This document shows positions 28,728 through 37,780 of a stretch of DNA of 64,000 bases, one piece after another. This stretch comes from Amycolatopsis balhimycina FH 1894 (GTDB lineage Bacteria > Actinomycetota > Actinomycetes > Mycobacteriales > Pseudonocardiaceae). The notes under the pieces are model-generated. The model saw nothing but the letters and a program-made list of their open reading frames with translations, did no database searches and was not told the DNA's origin. The stretch's first letter is position 1. Each line of letters starts with the position of its first letter. The translations under genes and the position numbers were made by a program. Where the stretch lies: assembly GCF_000384295.1 (NCBI RefSeq), contig NZ_KB913037.1:5266822-5330821 (forward strand), written 5' to 3'.

Positions 28728-31700
28728 CGGCGATCAGCTCGTGCCGGCTCGCCTGCGCACCTTCCCGCGTCGCCTCGGTGAACCGCGTGTCACCGAGGCG
28801 GCGTCGCGTGGTTTCCTCGATCCGCGCGACGTCCGGTTTGGACAGATCCGGCAGCCCGCGCACCACGGTGCTCGCCGCGAGCAGTCGCGCGGCTTGCTCG
28901 TACTCCTCTTGCCGCAGCGCCAAATCCGCGACGCCGACCACGGCATCCGCGATCATGGGCACGTATCCGGTCTCGTCCGCCGCCGCACAGGCCGCCTCGT
29001 AGAGTCCGCGCGCTTCGTCGAGATCGCCGGCTACGTAACCCAGCAGGACAAGAGCGGTCGCGCGGAGGTGTGGCTGCTCCGCTTCTTCGCCGAGCACGGC
29101 ACGCATGACGCCGATTTGCCGGCGTGCCTCCTCGGCATCGCCGTCCCAGCGGGCGAGTTCCGCTTTCGACAGGGCCAGCACGGCCAGCGTGCCCGGCCAG
29201 GTGACGCCGTCCGCGTGCCGCCGGGCCTCGGCGATGGCGGCCGCGCTGGAATCCTTGTCGCCCAGCAGCCAGTAGTGCTGTGCCTGGCGTGACCGCATCC
29301 GGATCACGTCGTCGACGGCGCCGATTTCGGTGACCGCCGCGATCGCCTGTTCGAGGTGCTCGCATGCCCGGGCGAACTCACCGCGCGTGGCGACCAGGTC
29401 GGCCAATTCGGCCAGGGCGAAGGAGATCCCGAACCGCTCGCCGATCGCGCGGAACTCGGTCAACGCCGTCTCGAGGTACTCCTCGGCCTCCCGCCCGCCT
29501 TGGCCGAAGATGACCCGCATCTTGCCGAGCTGCAGCCGGGCCAGCGCGCGAACCCAGGGATCCTCGTCCGCCAGCGCCGGCTCGAACGCGGACAACGCCG
29601 CTTCGGGTCCCTGCAAAAGACGTTCCATCGCGACGACCAGCCCCAGCCCCGGGTGCCCGCCCTGGATGTTCCGGCTGAAGCGGTACGCCTGGTGGATCCA
29701 CTCCGCGGACTGGCGTTCGTCGCCCGGCCCGGAGTTCACGAACATCGAGATGATGGCGTACACCGTCGCCCGGAGCTCGTCGGTGACCTCGCCGGGCGTG
29801 CGCGCGGCCGTGGTGAGCAGCTCCATGCCTTCGGACTTGTGGCCGCCCAGCCACCAGTACCAGCCGGCCCCCGCCGCGAGCCGCATCGCCGCCTGCGCGT
29901 CGCCCGCCGTGAGCGCCCCGCGCATCGCCGCGGCGAGGTTGTCGTGCTCGGCTTCGAGCGTGGCGAGCCACTCCAGCTGTTCGGCGCGACGGAGGTGCGG
30001 TTCGGCGGTTTCGGCGAGCTCGGTGAAGTACGCGAGGTGCGCCCGGCGCGTCGAATCCGCTTCCCCAGCTTCGGTGAGCCGTTGCTCCGCGTACTCCTTG
30101 ATCGTGCCGAGCATCCGGTAGCGCGGCGCTTCCTCGCCGTCGGCGACGACCAGCGACTTCTCGGTCAACGCCGTCAGGACGTCTTCGACCGCGTCGTCCC
30201 CGCAGACCCGTTCGGCGGCTTCCAGGCCCGTACCACCGGAGAACACCGACAGCCGGCGCAGCACCGTTCGCTCGTCGTCGGCGAGCAGTTCCCAGCTCCA
30301 GTCGATCACCGCGCGCAGCGTGCGGTGCCGCGGCAGCGCGGTGCGGCTCCCGCCGGTCAGCAGGCGGAACCGGTCGTCGAGCCGGTTGGCGAGCTGATCG
30401 AGGGACATCGTCCGCAGCCGGGCCGCGGCCAGTTCGATGGCCAGGGGCATGCCGTCCAGCGCCCGGCAGATGCGTGCCAGAGCCGGGGATGCGTTGAGGG
30501 CTAGGTCCTTGCGCACGGCGCCGGCCCGGTCCCGCAGCAGCCGCACGGCCGGAGCGTTCTCGATCTCGACGGCGTCGGCGTTCTCCCCGGGCAGGGCCAG
30601 CGGTGCGACCGGCCACAGCGACTCCCCGGTGATGCCGAGGGGTTCCCGGCTCGTCGCGAGGACCCGCAGCCGGCGGCATTCGCCGAGCACGCGGTGGGCG
30701 AACTCCGCCGCGGCCTCGATCACGTGCTCGCAGTTGTCCAGAATCAGCAGCGTTTCCCGCTCGCGGAGCGCGGCGACGACCCGGTCCACCGGCTCCGCGT
30801 CCGGTCCCTCGCCGAGCAGGACGTCCCGCAGGCCGAGGGCGGAGAGCGTCGCCTGCGCGGGGTCACCCTCGGCGCGGATGGCCGCGAGCTCCACCACCCA
30901 GGCGCCGTCCGGCAGGTCACCGAGCAGGGTGCGCGCGGTTTCCGTGGCCAGCCTGGTCTTTCCCGAACCGCCCGGCCCGATCAGGGTGGTGAGGCGGTGG
31001 CCGGCGACGAGCTCGCGGACCGCGGCGACGTCGGCGTCCTTGCCGACGAAGCTGGTCAGCTCGGCCCGCAGGTTGGTTTTCCGGTTCTCCTCACGCCGTC
31101 CCAGCTCGCCCCGCAGCAGCGCGACGTGCAGCTCGGACAGCTCGGGTGACGGGTCGACGCCCAGGGTGTCGGCCAGCGTTTCCCTCGTGCGCTCGTAGAC
31201 GAGCAGTGCCTCGGTGTCGCGCCCGGTCGCGACGAGGGCGCGCATCAACGCGACGACCAGCCGTTCCCGCATCGGGTTCGCGGCCACCAGGTCGGTCAGT
31301 TCCGTGACCAGGTCCGCGCCGCAGCCGAGGCGGACCTCCGCGTCGAACCGGTCCTCCAGCGCGGCCAGGCGCAGGCCCTCGAGCCGGGTGACCGCCGCGC
31401 CGAACGCCGGGCTCTCCGGCAGCTCGACGTCCTGCATGGCCGCGCCGCGCCACAGCGCCAGTGCGTCCCGCAGCTGCCGTGGGTCCTGGCGGGCCTGGCC
31501 GACGAGGTGCTCGAACCGCACGGCGTCGACGGCGTCGGGCGCCACCAGCAGCCGGTAGCCGGTCGGCCTGCCGTCGACCGACCCGTCCGGCAGGGCCTTC
31601 CGCAGCCGGGAAACCAAGCGCTGCAAGGCGTTCGCCGCTTCGGCGGGTGGACGCTCGCCCCAGATCCAGTCGACGAGCGTCGCTTTCGGGACCACCTGAC

Positions 31701-31812
31701 CCGGTTCGAGCGCGAGGGCGACCAGCAGTCCCCGCAACCGGGCGCCCGGCACGTCGGCGAGCGCGCCGTCGTCCAGCCGTATTTCGAAGGGCCCCAGGAT
31801 CCCGATCCGCAC
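28711..31812 (-). CDS. Large SARP-family regulator: BTAD, NB-ARC and TPR domains
   Basis: 1033 residues. Residues 1-90 are an OmpR-type winged helix (MRIGILGPFEIRLDDGALAD, ALQRLVSRLRKAL), and about 95-240 the bacterial transcriptional activation domain (RLEGLRLAALEDRFDAEVRL, ALVATGRDTEALLVYERTRE). An AAA/NB-ARC ATPase follows, with LIGPGGSGKTRLATE near 280 and TLLILDNCEHV as Walker B. From about 600 there are helical TPR-like repeats. This is the AfsR/large-SARP layout that activates pathway genes through direct repeats. The gene is divergent from the P450 and convergent with the exporter; both have GTGTCAG repeats upstream, so it probably controls them. Confidence 0.92.
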   Translation of the reverse strand: MRIGILGPFEIRLDDGALADVPGARLRGLLVALALEPGQVVPKATLVDWIWGERPPAEAANALQRLVSRLRKALPDGSVDGRPTGYRLLVAPDAVDAVRFEHLVGQARQDPRQLRDALALWRGAAMQDVELPESPAFGAAVTRLEGLRLAALEDRFDAEVRLGCGADLVTELTDLVAANPMRERLVVALMRALVATGRDTEALLVYERTRETLADTLGVDPSPELSELHVALLRGELGRREENRKTNLRAELTSFVGKDADVAAVRELVAGHRLTTLIGPGGSGKTRLATETARTLLGDLPDGAWVVELAAIRAEGDPAQATLSALGLRDVLLGEGPDAEPVDRVVAALRERETLLILDNCEHVIEAAAEFAHRVLGECRRLRVLATSREPLGITGESLWPVAPLALPGENADAVEIENAPAVRLLRDRAGAVRKDLALNASPALARICRALDGMPLAIELAAARLRTMSLDQLANRLDDRFRLLTGGSRTALPRHRTLRAVIDWSWELLADDERTVLRRLSVFSGGTGLEAAERVCGDDAVEDVLTALTEKSLVVADGEEAPRYRMLGTIKEYAEQRLTEAGEADSTRRAHLAYFTELAETAEPHLRRAEQLEWLATLEAEHDNLAAAMRGALTAGDAQAAMRLAAGAGWYWWLGGHKSEGMELLTTAARTPGEVTDELRATVYAIISMFVNSGPGDERQSAEWIHQAYRFSRNIQGGHPGLGLVVAMERLLQGPEAALSAFEPALADEDPWVRALARLQLGKMRVIFGQGGREAEEYLETALTEFRAIGERFGISFALAELADLVATRGEFARACEHLEQAIAAVTEIGAVDDVIRMRSRQAQHYWLLGDKDSSAAAIAEARRHADGVTWPGTLAVLALSKAELARWDGDAEEARRQIGVMRAVLGEEAEQPHLRATALVLLGYVAGDLDEARGLYEAACAAADETGYVPMIADAVVGVADLALRQEEYEQAARLLAASTVVRGLPDLSKPDVARIEETTRRRLGDTRFTEATREGAQASRHELIAVTLAS

Positions 31813-31837
31813 CCGGCCGATCTTGCCACGGACGCCG

Positions 31838-31866
31838 GTGTCCGAGCCGTGTCAGCCCCGTGTCAG
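31838..31866 (+). promoter_or_regulatory. SARP-type direct repeats upstream of P450
   Basis: GTGTCCG at 31838 and GTGTCAG at 31849 and 31860: exact 11-bp steps, same heptamer as before the exporter. They lie in the 101-bp divergent region between the regulator (ATG 31812) and the P450 (ATG 31914), so autoregulation is also possible. Confidence 0.75.
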
Positions 31867-31913
31867 CCCGGTCGGTGACCGTGGTCGGCACCACCACCAC
31901 GAGAGGAACACCG

Positions 31914-33134
31914 ATGAGCCAGGTCGACGTCCCGCACGGACTTCCCATGGAACGCGACGCGGGCCCCTTCGACCCGCCGCGCGAGATCACCCGGCTGCGC
32001 GAGGCTCGCCCGGTCAGCCCGCTGGTCTTCCCCGACGGTCACGAGGGCTGGCTCGTCACCGGCTACGAAGAGGTCCGGCAGCTGATGGCCGACACGCGGT
32101 TCAGCTCCCGCCTGGACCTCGACGTCATCCACGTGCCGTACGAGACGGGCATGCCGGTCGCCACCGAGCCGTCCCCGCAGATCCCGGGCATGTTCGTCGC
32201 CATGGACCCGCCGGACCACAGCCGGCTGCGCAAGCGGCTCACCGGCGCCTTCACCGTGAAGCGGATGAAGCAGCTCGAAGAGCACATCGCCGACGTCGTC
32301 GAGCGGCAGCTGGACCACCTGGCGCGGCTGGCTCCGCCGGTCGACCTGGTCAAGGAGTTCGCGCTCCCGGTGCCGTCGCTGGTGATCTGTGAACTGCTCG
32401 GCGTGCCGTACGCGGACCGGGAGAAGTTCCAGGCCGACTCCGCCCAGTTCATGGTCAGGGAGCAGTCGCTCGAGGAGAAGATGGGTGCGTACATCGCGCT
32501 CAACACGTACCTCTCCGAACTGGTCACGAGCAAGCGCGCCGAGCCGGGTGAGGACATCCTGTCCGACCTGGCCCGCCACGACGACCTGACCATCGAAGAG
32601 CTGACCGGCGCGGCCTTCCTGCTGCTGCTCGCGGGGCACGAGACCACTGCCAACATGCTGGCGCTGGGCACTTTCGCGCTGCTTGAACACCCCGCGCAGC
32701 GCGCCGAACTGCGCGCCGACCCGGAACTGCTGCCGGGCGCAGTGGAGGAGCTGCTGCGCTACCTGTCCGTGGCCGACATCTTCTTCCGGTACGCGACGGA
32801 AGACCTGGAACTCGGCGGGGAAACGATCGCCAAGGGCTCGACCGTCGTCGTCTCGCTGCTGGCGGCCAACCACGACCCGCGGCGCTTCGACAACCCGGAC
32901 ACGCTCGACATCCACCGCAACGCCCGTGGCCTGCTGTCCTTCGGTCACGGCATCCACCAGTGCCTCGGGCAGCAGCTGGCCCGCGTCGAAATGCGCGCCG
33001 GGTTCGGCGGCCTGCTGCGCCGCTTCCCGACCCTGGCACTGGCCGTCCCGGCCGGTGAGGTGAAACTGCGGACCGACATGAACATCTACGGCGTCCACGC
33101 GTTGCCGGTCACCTGGACGGAACAGCCGGCGTAG
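31914..33134 (+). CDS. Cytochrome P450 monooxygenase
   Basis: 406 residues from the ATG at 31914, with GAGAGGAA upstream. Bacterial class I P450: I-helix LLLLAGHETTANML, K-helix EELLRY (ExxR), heme-binding FGHGIHQCLGQQLAR with the axial Cys, and an N-terminal DPPDHSRLRKRLTGAFTVKR. The substrate is unknown. No ferredoxin or reductase gene adjoins; the FprA-type reductase at 46.8 kb or others could supply electrons. The SARP-type repeats in its promoter suggest it belongs to the same regulon as the drrAB exporter. Confidence 0.93.
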   Translation: MSQVDVPHGLPMERDAGPFDPPREITRLREARPVSPLVFPDGHEGWLVTGYEEVRQLMADTRFSSRLDLDVIHVPYETGMPVATEPSPQIPGMFVAMDPPDHSRLRKRLTGAFTVKRMKQLEEHIADVVERQLDHLARLAPPVDLVKEFALPVPSLVICELLGVPYADREKFQADSAQFMVREQSLEEKMGAYIALNTYLSELVTSKRAEPGEDILSDLARHDDLTIEELTGAAFLLLLAGHETTANMLALGTFALLEHPAQRAELRADPELLPGAVEELLRYLSVADIFFRYATEDLELGGETIAKGSTVVVSLLAANHDPRRFDNPDTLDIHRNARGLLSFGHGIHQCLGQQLARVEMRAGFGGLLRRFPTLALAVPAGEVKLRTDMNIYGVHALPVTWTEQPA

Positions 33135-33143
33135 CTTGGAGTC

Positions 33144-33779
33144 GTGGACTGGCCGATCAAGCGGGTCGACCTCGGTGAGGTCGGTTACCACCAAGCTCTC
33201 GCCGACATGAACACGTGGGTGGAAGAACGTCAGCAGGGCTTGGCCGAGGACCGGCTCTTCCTCCTCAGCCATCCGCCGATCGTCACCTACGGCCCGCGCA
33301 CCAAGCCCGAAGACCTGCCCGCCGATCTGCCGGCCGTCCAGGTCGACCGCGGCGGGTACGCCACCTACCACGGGCCAGGGCAGCTCGTCGGCTACCTCGT
33401 CGTCGACGTCAAGGCGCGCGGGCCCGTCGACATCGTGCGGTGGCTCGAAAACGGCCTGGTGGACGCCCTCGGCTGGCTGGGTTTTCCCGCGGTGCGGCGG
33501 GAAACGCCGAAGGGGGCGTCCAGCCTCGCCGGGGTCTGGACACCGGACCACCGCAAGGTCGCCTCGATCGGCATGCGGATCCGCCGCGGGGTCACCAGCC
33601 ACGGCTTCGCGCTCAACGTCGACCCGGACATGACGGCCTTCCACCGCTTCACCGCGTGCGGTCTCGCCGACGTCACCATGGTGTCCCTCGCCGAGCTCGC
33701 CGCCGAACAACGACGGGGGACACCGTCCGATGCCGAGGTGCGGGACGCGGTTTTCGCTGCCCTCACCGCAGGAAGCTGA
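33144..33779 (+). CDS. lipB: Lipoyl(octanoyl) transferase
   Basis: 211 residues, GTG start 10 bp after the P450 stop. Family motifs: RGGYATYHGPGQLVGYLVVD, KVASIGMRIRRGVTSHGFAL (catalytic Lys region) and FTACGLADVTMVSL with the catalytic Cys. LipB moves octanoyl groups from acyl carrier protein to lipoyl domains of 2-oxoacid dehydrogenases. lipA, often next to lipB in actinobacteria, is not here. The 3' end overlaps the convergent hydrolase gene by 17 bp. Confidence 0.92.
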   Translation: MDWPIKRVDLGEVGYHQALADMNTWVEERQQGLAEDRLFLLSHPPIVTYGPRTKPEDLPADLPAVQVDRGGYATYHGPGQLVGYLVVDVKARGPVDIVRWLENGLVDALGWLGFPAVRRETPKGASSLAGVWTPDHRKVASIGMRIRRGVTSHGFALNVDPDMTAFHRFTACGLADVTMVSLAELAAEQRRGTPSDAEVRDAVFAALTAGS

Positions 33780-35154
33780 TCACCGCGTCCCGCCCCGCGT
33801 GGCCGCGTTCGCGGTTCTGGATCGAGTGCGACGCGCCCGGCACGATCACCAGCTCACCGCGCGGGGCCTGCGCCGATTCCTCCCGCGCCCACTCCAACGG
33901 CGTCGAAAGGTCGTGGTCGCCGTTGAGCAGCAGCACCGGGACGTCCGGCAACGGTCCCGCCGGGTTCGAGCCGGGGCGTTCCGCCGGCCACGGCAGGCAG
34001 CTCTGGATGAACCCCTGCCGCGTGGCGACTTCGGTCGTGTACGGCCAGGTCGCGCTCGCCGGCAGCGTGCGTGCGGCCAGCGACAGCAGGGGTTGCCGGA
34101 ACGGGACCGGGGTGGCCGCGGAGCCCCACGGGAAGCGCTGGTCGGCGCACAGCGTCGCCGCGTGGAGGCCGGCGCTGAACGACGCCGGGTCGTCGCCACC
34201 GGACTTGTAGGCCTCCAGCAGCTCGTCGAGGTGGGCCGGGGCCCCGCCGCGGGCTTCGTGGAGCGCGCCGATGATGTCGCCCGCCGCCGGGGCGCGGTAG
34301 GTCGGGTCGGCGAATTCGTACGAGACGATCGTGTCGAAGATCCGCACCCCGTCGGCCGCGCCGCGGTGGCGGACCACCCACGCCAGGTCTTCGGCCGGGT
34401 CGTAGCCGCAGGCCGGGGCCACCGCGCAGGCCGCGCGCAGCACGCGCGCCTCCGCCGTCAACCCCGTCAGGTACAGCGATGCGGACGCGGTCGCGTGGTG
34501 CGGCAGCACCGAATCGAGGACGACCTTGCTGACGTTGCGCGGGTGCGCGATCGCGTACCGCGCCGCGGTGAACGAGCCGTACGAGACGCCGTCGACGACC
34601 ATCTTCGGCACGCCGAGCGCCTGCCGCAGCTGGTCGAAGTCCGCCACGGTCTGGTCGGTCGAGTACAGCGGAGCCGTGTGGCCGAGGATGCGCGCGCATT
34701 CCTTCACCGCATCGGGTGACGGCGTCGCGATGTCCGAACTGCCCATCTGCGCCTGCAGGCCGGGACACTGCAGCGCACCCGACGGCCCGGTGCCGCGCTG
34801 GTCGAGCATGACGAACCGGTAGTCCTTCGCGACTTCCGGCAGCCGTTGCGTGGCGATCCGCGTGATCGCGCCGACGCCGCCCTGCCCGGGGCCGCCGGTG
34901 AGGAACAGCAGCACGCCCTTGGGCGCGGTCACGTTGTCCGCGGTCGCCACGGGCAGGTCGAGCGTGCCCGGCACCCGGCCGGTGTGGTCGAGCGGCACGG
35001 TCAGGATCGAGCACGTGAAACCCGGTTGGCCCGGGCACGGATGCGGGTCCGTCAGCTTCGGTCGTCCCCCAGGACGCGCGTCGGCCGCGGCCACACCCCC
35101 GAGTGCGGCGGTCAGCGCCAGGACCAGCCCGGCGGTCAGCATCTTCCTGCGCAT
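33763..35154 (-). CDS. Secreted TAP-type alpha/beta hydrolase
   Basis: 463 residues from the ATG at 35154, which gives a signal peptide RRKMLTAGLVLALTAALGGV ending AADA. Alpha/beta-hydrolase motifs: oxyanion region FLTGGPGQGG, RFVMLDQRGTGPSG, nucleophile VDGVSYGSFTA, acid LLNGDHDLSTP and base PGASHSIQ. This matches the tripeptidyl aminopeptidase (SlpD/SlpE-like) group with a C-terminal TAP domain. Expected outside the membrane, trimming N-terminal peptides. An ATG at 35142 is an alternative start. Confidence 0.88.
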   Translation of the reverse strand: MRRKMLTAGLVLALTAALGGVAAADARPGGRPKLTDPHPCPGQPGFTCSILTVPLDHTGRVPGTLDLPVATADNVTAPKGVLLFLTGGPGQGGVGAITRIATQRLPEVAKDYRFVMLDQRGTGPSGALQCPGLQAQMGSSDIATPSPDAVKECARILGHTAPLYSTDQTVADFDQLRQALGVPKMVVDGVSYGSFTAARYAIAHPRNVSKVVLDSVLPHHATASASLYLTGLTAEARVLRAACAVAPACGYDPAEDLAWVVRHRGAADGVRIFDTIVSYEFADPTYRAPAAGDIIGALHEARGGAPAHLDELLEAYKSGGDDPASFSAGLHAATLCADQRFPWGSAATPVPFRQPLLSLAARTLPASATWPYTTEVATRQGFIQSCLPWPAERPGSNPAGPLPDVPVLLLNGDHDLSTPLEWAREESAQAPRGELVIVPGASHSIQNRERGHAGRDAVISFLR

Positions 35155-35208
35155 GGGTGCATCATGCGCACAACGGCGCGGAACCCGCATACCCCCGAAC
35201 GGGGACCG

Positions 35209-35847
35209 TCACGGCCAGAGGCGCTCGCGGACCCACTCGCCGCCGGACTTCCGGTACCGCAGCCGCACGTGCCGCCGGTCGTGGCCGGCCTGCCAGAACT
35301 CGACCTCGTCCGGGTCCACGAGGTACCGCGTCCACGTTTCCGGGGCCACGTCCGGGTTGTCCGCAACCCAGCGTTCCGCTTCCGCGGCCGCCGCGTCGAG
35401 GTCCGCCGGATCGTGCAGCACCTGGGACTGGTGCCCGATGAACGCCTCGACGCGGGACGCCGGCGGCCGGGCCAGGAAGTCGGCCGCGGACACCTCGGGC
35501 GCGGCGGGGGAGACCGGGCCGCGCAGCCGGACCTGCCGGCCGCGGCCGGGCCAGAAGAACGTCAACGCGGCGCGCGGATCCTTGCGCAGCTGCAGGCCCT
35601 TGGGGCTTTCCGAGCTGGTTGCGACCGCCCAGCCGGCCGGCCCGACATCCTTGAGGATCACCACGCGGGCGTCGGGCGCGCCATCGGCGTCCACTGTGGA
35701 CAGAGTGACGGCGTGCGGTGCCAGCACGTGCTCGCCGGCCTCGGTCAGCCACTCCAGGAACAGCGCCTGTGGGTCCGGGGGCGCGGTCTCCGGCGTGAAC
35801 ACGGGAAGTTCTTCGGGGAACGACGGCCAGCCGCGCAACTGCACCAT
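35209..35847 (-). CDS. pdxH: Pyridoxamine 5'-phosphate oxidase
   Basis: 212 residues. PNPOx flavin-binding split-barrel: PHAVTLSTVDADGAPDARVV, LKDVGPAGWAVATSSESPKG, ALTFFWPGRGRQVRLRGPVS, and the C-terminal dimerisation segment EVEFWQAGHDRRHVRLRYR. It makes pyridoxal 5'-phosphate from pyridoxine or pyridoxamine phosphate with FMN. Its ATG is 1 bp past the stop of the upstream gene. A substrate other than the vitamer cannot be excluded for this family. Confidence 0.85.
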   Translation of the reverse strand: MVQLRGWPSFPEELPVFTPETAPPDPQALFLEWLTEAGEHVLAPHAVTLSTVDADGAPDARVVILKDVGPAGWAVATSSESPKGLQLRKDPRAALTFFWPGRGRQVRLRGPVSPAAPEVSAADFLARPPASRVEAFIGHQSQVLHDPADLDAAAAEAERWVADNPDVAPETWTRYLVDPDEVEFWQAGHDRRHVRLRYRKSGGEWVRERLWP

Positions 35848-35848
35848 G

Positions 35849-36508
35849 TCAGTAACCGTACGGGCCCTGCTGCGGCGGATGGCCCGGCGGTGGGTAGACC
35901 GGCGGCTGCGGACCGGCCGGGCCGGCGTACGGCGGAGGCGGCACCTGCGGCGCGGGCTGGGGCATCGGCTGCTGACCCTGCTGCTGCACCTGCTGCCACT
36001 GCTGCCACTGGACCTGCTGGTACACCTCGGCCGGCTGTGGGAAGCAGTATGTCAGCTTCGCGTTGACCGAGCCCTGCATCGCCGCGCCCCAGAGCTTGCC
36101 GCCGACGAACGCGTACATCTGCCCGGCCGAGAGGTCCACCGCGACCATCCGCGTCTCGCCGCCGAACTGGTTGGCCGACTTGGCCGACGCGGCCTGCGCG
36201 GCGTCGGGGTACACGCGTCCGCCGACGAGCCCGGCGATCACGACGGACCCTGCCGTCCAGCCCATGGTGCCGGTCAGGTTCGCGCGGGCGTGCTGCGTCG
36301 CGCGGCCGGTGAAGTCGTACAGCGCTGCGGCGCTGACCTCCGGGACGGCGGCGGCGATCACGCAGTAGTTCATCGTCGTGAGCAGGACCTGCTCGGTGAA
36401 CAGCCCGACGACGGCCGTGGCGGGCCCGATCTGCACGGAGTTCAGCCGGCCACCGGCCCGCTGGATGCGCTCGGCCATCGCGCCGAGGTACTGCTCGGGG
36501 GTGAGCAC
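35849..36508 (-). CDS. Hypothetical protein with Gln/Pro-rich tail
   Basis: 219 residues, GTG start at 36508. The first 145 residues form an alpha/beta domain (LTPEQYLGAMAERIQRAGGR, VVGLFTEQVLLTTMNYCVIA, RMVAVDLSAGQMYAFVGGKL). The rest is Gln- and Pro-rich and probably disordered (VQWQQWQQVQQQGQQP, PPYAGPAGPQPPVYPPPG). No family recognised. It is probably co-transcribed with the pdxH-like gene. Confidence 0.65.
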   Translation of the reverse strand: MLTPEQYLGAMAERIQRAGGRLNSVQIGPATAVVGLFTEQVLLTTMNYCVIAAAVPEVSAAALYDFTGRATQHARANLTGTMGWTAGSVVIAGLVGGRVYPDAAQAASAKSANQFGGETRMVAVDLSAGQMYAFVGGKLWGAAMQGSVNAKLTYCFPQPAEVYQQVQWQQWQQVQQQGQQPMPQPAPQVPPPPYAGPAGPQPPVYPPPGHPPQQGPYGY

Positions 36509-36590
36509 GCCGCCATCGTCGCACGTCCGGTGGCCACGGCGACGTCAGCCAGCAGTTTTCACACACGCTTCATGGTTGACTGTGCGCGCT

Positions 36591-37118
36591 ATGCGACGAC
36601 TCGTACTTCTCGCGCCCGCCGTGGCCCTGCTGGCCGGCTGTGGCGCCACCATCGTGACCGGCACCGCGGCTCCCAGCCCGCCGTCCGCGTCCTCCGCCGT
36701 GGGCGCCGAGCTGCCCCCGGACCCCCAGCCGGGAGCGACCGAGGACTGCCCGTACCTCGGCAGCGAGGTCGTGGCCGAGGCGAACGGCCAGCACGTGTCG
36801 AAGGTGCGCGTGTCCGCCGACCAGCCGCACCCGGCGTGCTTCTTCTACCGCCCGGACGGGAAGATCCAGCTCACCGTGCGGGTGTACGTCGGGGACGTGA
36901 AAACGGCGACGGCGCTGGTCAACAAGGCGGCGCCGATCGATTCGTCCAACCCGGCCTCCGATCCGCCGGGCTGGAAGGGCGGCTACCTGTCCTCCGACGA
37001 CGGCGCCGTTTACGCGGTCGCGAAGGGGGCATCAGCCGTCGTGGTGACGACCAACCAGAAGCAAAGCGTCAAAGCACGCACAGTGGCGAAGAAGGCTATC
37101 GCTGCCCTGAAGCTCTAG
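36591..37118 (+). CDS. Lipoprotein, DUF2020-like
   Basis: 175 residues from the ATG at 36591. The N-terminus RRLVLLAPAVALLAGCGA is a lipoprotein signal with lipobox LAGC. After a Ser/Pro linker, the domain TEDCPYLGSEVVAEANGQHV, PACFFYRPDGKIQLTVRVY and GGYLSSDDGAVYAVAKGASA resembles DUF2020 in actinobacterial lipoproteins. Anchored outside the membrane; role unknown. Confidence 0.72.
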   Translation: MRRLVLLAPAVALLAGCGATIVTGTAAPSPPSASSAVGAELPPDPQPGATEDCPYLGSEVVAEANGQHVSKVRVSADQPHPACFFYRPDGKIQLTVRVYVGDVKTATALVNKAAPIDSSNPASDPPGWKGGYLSSDDGAVYAVAKGASAVVVTTNQKQSVKARTVAKKAIAALKL

Positions 37119-37264
37119 GTAGTGGGCTCCACACGGGTGAGTGATGTTGATCTTGTATTACGCTGTGCGTCACGCGCAGGCTTCGTGGACTCGCGCACCG
37201 CAGCCACCGGGGACCCCCACCCCGGGGCGGGGCACCAACTCTGCAAGGACAAAGGACAAGATTC

Positions 37265-37717
37265 GTGGCTGACACCCTCAAGGACATCCTGCTCGACTCC
37301 GGCCGTCGCCCGGCTGTCGTCTCCGACTTCGAGACCCTCGTCGACGCCGAGGTCTCCGACAAGGGCGGCGTTTCCGGTGCCGTCGTGAAGACCGGCTTCG
37401 CCGCGGTCAAGAAGATCAAGCCGGGCATCATCCCCTCGGCCGTCGACGCGCTGCTGCCGGACTTCGCCACCGCGCTCGAGCCGTTCTACGGCGACTACCG
37501 CACCAAGGGTGGCAACGACTTCGGTGCCTACCTGTCCAGCCGCTCGGACGAGGCTTCCGACGCGCTGCTGAGCGTCACCGACTCGCGCGCGGAGAAGAGC
37601 AGCCGCGACAGCATCAAGAAGGTCTACGGCAAGCTGCGCCCGAACGGCAAGAAGAACGTCGAGGAGGCGCTGCCGCGTCTCGGCCAGCTGATCGACAAGC
37701 ACGCCGCTGCCGTCTGA
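37265..37717 (+). CDS. DUF6918-like small conserved protein
   Basis: 150 residues, GTG start with AAAGGACAA upstream. Helical, Lys/Ala-rich sequence: LKDILLDSGRRPAVVSDFET, VSGAVVKTGFAAVKKIKPGI, ALLPDFATALEPFYGDYRTK. A conserved actinobacterial protein near ppiA, without known function. A strong terminator follows. Confidence 0.7.
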   Translation: MADTLKDILLDSGRRPAVVSDFETLVDAEVSDKGGVSGAVVKTGFAAVKKIKPGIIPSAVDALLPDFATALEPFYGDYRTKGGNDFGAYLSSRSDEASDALLSVTDSRAEKSSRDSIKKVYGKLRPNGKKNVEEALPRLGQLIDKHAAAV

Positions 37718-37736
37718 GCGGACCCCAGGCACGACT

Positions 37737-37771
37737 GAAGAGGCCCCCGGTGCACCCCCGGGGGCCTCTTC
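37737..37771. terminator. Bidirectional intrinsic terminator
   Basis: GAAGAGGCCCCCGG, loop, then CCGGGGGCCTCTTC: 14-bp stem between convergent genes ending at 37717 and 37781. Confidence 0.85.
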
Positions 37772-37780
37772 GCGTCGTGT

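Noticed and set aside
27052..33134. Complete secondary-metabolite cluster
   Set aside because: Exporter, SARP and P450 only; no polyketide, peptide, terpene or RiPP core enzyme is present.
31863..33710. 615-codon minus-strand frame opposite the P450 and lipB
   Set aside because: Shadow frame; both plus-strand genes have diagnostic motifs.
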